Part shown: positions 58,601 through 59,754 of the stretch, in pieces
How positions within the stretch are numbered: position 1 is the stretch's first letter
Layout of the letters: the number at the start of each line of letters is the position of its first letter
DNA from: Succinatimonas sp. UBA7265
Lineage (GTDB): Bacteria; Pseudomonadota; Gammaproteobacteria; Enterobacterales; Succinivibrionaceae
Assembly (NCBI GenBank): GCA_002473165.1
Contig: DKSD01000048.1
Coordinates: 1-59,754, forward strand
Direction of reading: 5' to 3'
DNA: 59,754 nt
The notes under the pieces: model-generated
Database searches by the model: none
What the model was told of the DNA's origin: nothing
Seen by the model: the letters and a program-made list of their open reading frames with translations, nothing else
Program-made: the position numbers and the translations under genes

Positions 58601-59643
58601 TTTGCCGATGCTTTGATACCTGCATGCCAGGAGGCGATCGCCAGCAAGGAGCATGAGAACAGGCATACACCCAGCGGGATGATCGACTGCTCTCCCATAA
58701 CCCCCATAAACGGCGATGCCATGGCGCCAAAGAAGAAAGTCATGACTCCGTAGATGCCGGATGCGGCTCCTGCCAGCCCTCTCTTAATCTCCATAAGCAC
58801 CGTAAATCCTACGGTCTGGGAAGCCCCCATCATCGAGCAGAACACGATCAGGCACAGCAGCAGCGGAATAAAAGAGTCGGGCGGGAAAAAAGCAAGGAAC
58901 AGCACGCCAAGAGCTGCCATGAGCATCAGTGAAAAGATCCGGCGCATCAGCTGCTGTTCTCCAACCCTTCTGGAGATCCTGCCGGTAAGCGTGGCCGTTA
59001 AGGCTATGCATACCGCAACTATTCCAAAACAGACTGAGAAACCTAAAGGCGAGAGGCCGTAACGGACCTGCAGGACAAAAGGCGAGGCTGAGATATACCC
59101 AAAGAATCCGCCCATCACAAAAGATAGCGACACGGTAAACCACAGGAACTTTAAGTTGCCAAGCTCCCTGAACATGTCAGCAACTGCGCGGGAAACGCCG
59201 CCGTTTCCAGGCTGCGGCAGGTGGGTTTCCTCAATAAAGAAGAAACTAAAGAGCAACAGCAGCAGGCCGATGCTGCAGAGCATATAAAACACCGCCTGCC
59301 ACTTAAAGAAGGTCACAATCAGCGATCCGACTACCGGCCCGAGCACCGGAGTCACGGAGTTTATGGCCATCAGCAAGGCCATAAAAGAGGTCAGCGCGCT
59401 GCCTTGGAATTTATCAGCGGCAATGGAGCGCGCCAGCACCATTCCGCCTGCCCCGGAAAGCCCCTGCAAGAACCTGAAGGCAATCATAAAATTTATGTCA
59501 GGAGCCAAAGAGCATAAAAGCGAAGTCAGCGTGAAGATCGCCAAAGAAAGCAGAAGCGGCCCGCGGCGCCCGCGCGCATCGGATACCGGACCGATCACGA
59601 TCTGTCCTAAGGCCAGCCCGATAAAACACGATGTCAGCGACAT
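58597..59643 (-). CDS. Bcr/CflA-type multidrug efflux MFS transporter (5' end unresolved)
   Basis: Major facilitator protein of the Bcr/CflA drug:H+ antiporter family. From the ATG at 59643 it covers about eleven transmembrane helices; the loop GPVSDARGRRGPLL is the MFS signature between helices 2 and 3, and RFLQGLSGAGGMVLAR and SVTPVLGPVVGS are also typical. Homology continues upstream of this ATG (PLCTDIYLSSLPDISSFYKASPAQTQ), as in Bcr helix 1. In that frame a TAA occurs at 59749-59751 and no ATG, GTG or TTG lies between. The true start is therefore unclear: either ATG 59643, losing helix 1, a rare ATT at 59742, or a frameshift near the window edge. Confidence 0.75.
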   Translation of the reverse strand: MSLTSCFIGLALGQIVIGPVSDARGRRGPLLLSLAIFTLTSLLCSLAPDINFMIAFRFLQGLSGAGGMVLARSIAADKFQGSALTSFMALLMAINSVTPVLGPVVGSLIVTFFKWQAVFYMLCSIGLLLLLFSFFFIEETHLPQPGNGGVSRAVADMFRELGNLKFLWFTVSLSFVMGGFFGYISASPFVLQVRYGLSPLGFSVCFGIVAVCIALTATLTGRISRRVGEQQLMRRIFSLMLMAALGVLFLAFFPPDSFIPLLLCLIVFCSMMGASQTVGFTVLMEIKRGLAGAASGIYGVMTFFFGAMASPFMGVMGEQSIIPLGVCLFSCSLLAIASWHAGIKASAK

Positions 59644-59754
59644 CTGGGTCTGGGCAGGGCTTGCTTTATAAAAAGAAGAGATGTCAGGGAGCGATGAGAG
59701 GTAAATATCCGTGCACAGCGGCCCAAAAGCTACTAGTACAATGTAACATTAGAA

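Overview
The window is a chromosomal segment from a gammaproteobacterium. The gene content fits an anaerobic or facultative, probably gut-associated member related to the Succinivibrionaceae/Aeromonadales. Evidence for this: gammaproteobacterial housekeeping blocks (def-fmt-rsmB-trkA, gmk-rpoZ-spoT, rpmH-rnpA-yidD-yidC-mnmE, pqiABC), EarP-type EF-P, menaquinone synthesis (menA), a class III (oxygen-sensitive) ribonucleotide reductase, and separate-subunit GlyQ/GlyS. The assignment is an inference from gene families; no search was run. There are no insertion sequences, phage genes, CRISPR arrays or rRNA genes.

Layout. 1-0.7 kb: a short, probably truncated RelB/DinJ-type antitoxin with an intact operator, then an unexplained gap. 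0.7-6.5 kb: def-fmt-rsmB-trkA-trkH. 6.5-9.7 kb: menA and RNase II. 9.7-20.7 kb: oligopeptidase A (minus), then a large aminopeptidase P, pssA, recG, an AsmA-like membrane protein and a convergent yihY. 20.9-25.5 kb: typA, then glnL-glnG (NtrB-NtrC) behind NtrC-like sites. 25.6-32.2 kb: a DUF3334/CheX-like protein, engB-gmk, rpoZ, spoT, a PldB-like lipase and a CobW GTPase. 32.3-34.5 kb (minus): a peroxide module (glutathione peroxidase plus OhrR-like regulator) and ompA. 34.9-38.6 kb: tRNA-Thr(TGT), tusA, glyQ-glyS. 38.6-39.55 kb: a ~1 kb AT-rich gap with five perfect parS sites and one degenerate one. 39.55-49.7 kb: dnaA-dnaN-recF-gyrB, then rpmH-rnpA-yidD-yidC-mnmE. 49.7-53.1 kb (minus): pqiABC. 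53.4-56.4 kb (minus): the anaerobic ribonucleotide reductase operon. 56.5-58.6 kb: earP and efp. 58.6 kb to the end: a Bcr/CflA-type transporter (minus).

Three things stand out. (1) The class III ribonucleotide reductase is split. The large NrdD stops just before its glycyl-radical segment, and that segment (RRVTGYLVG...) is a separate 52-residue gene with its own ribosome binding site, between nrdD and nrdG. (2) NtrC keeps an intact receiver and DNA-binding domain but has lost the GAFTGA loop that contacts sigma-54; its Walker A lysine is arginine and its Walker B aspartate is asparagine. It therefore looks like a sigma-54-independent, ATPase-dead regulator. (3) Upstream of earP, whose product activates EF-P, lies a 20-codon leader ORF ending in Pro-Pro-Asp-Pro-stop, a stall-prone and EF-P-sensitive ending. 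It is followed one base later by a hairpin that encloses the earP start codon, which suggests feedback control of EF-P activation. In addition, parS sites cluster beside dnaA with no consensus DnaA boxes, and gene orientation suggests that oriC is not in this gap.
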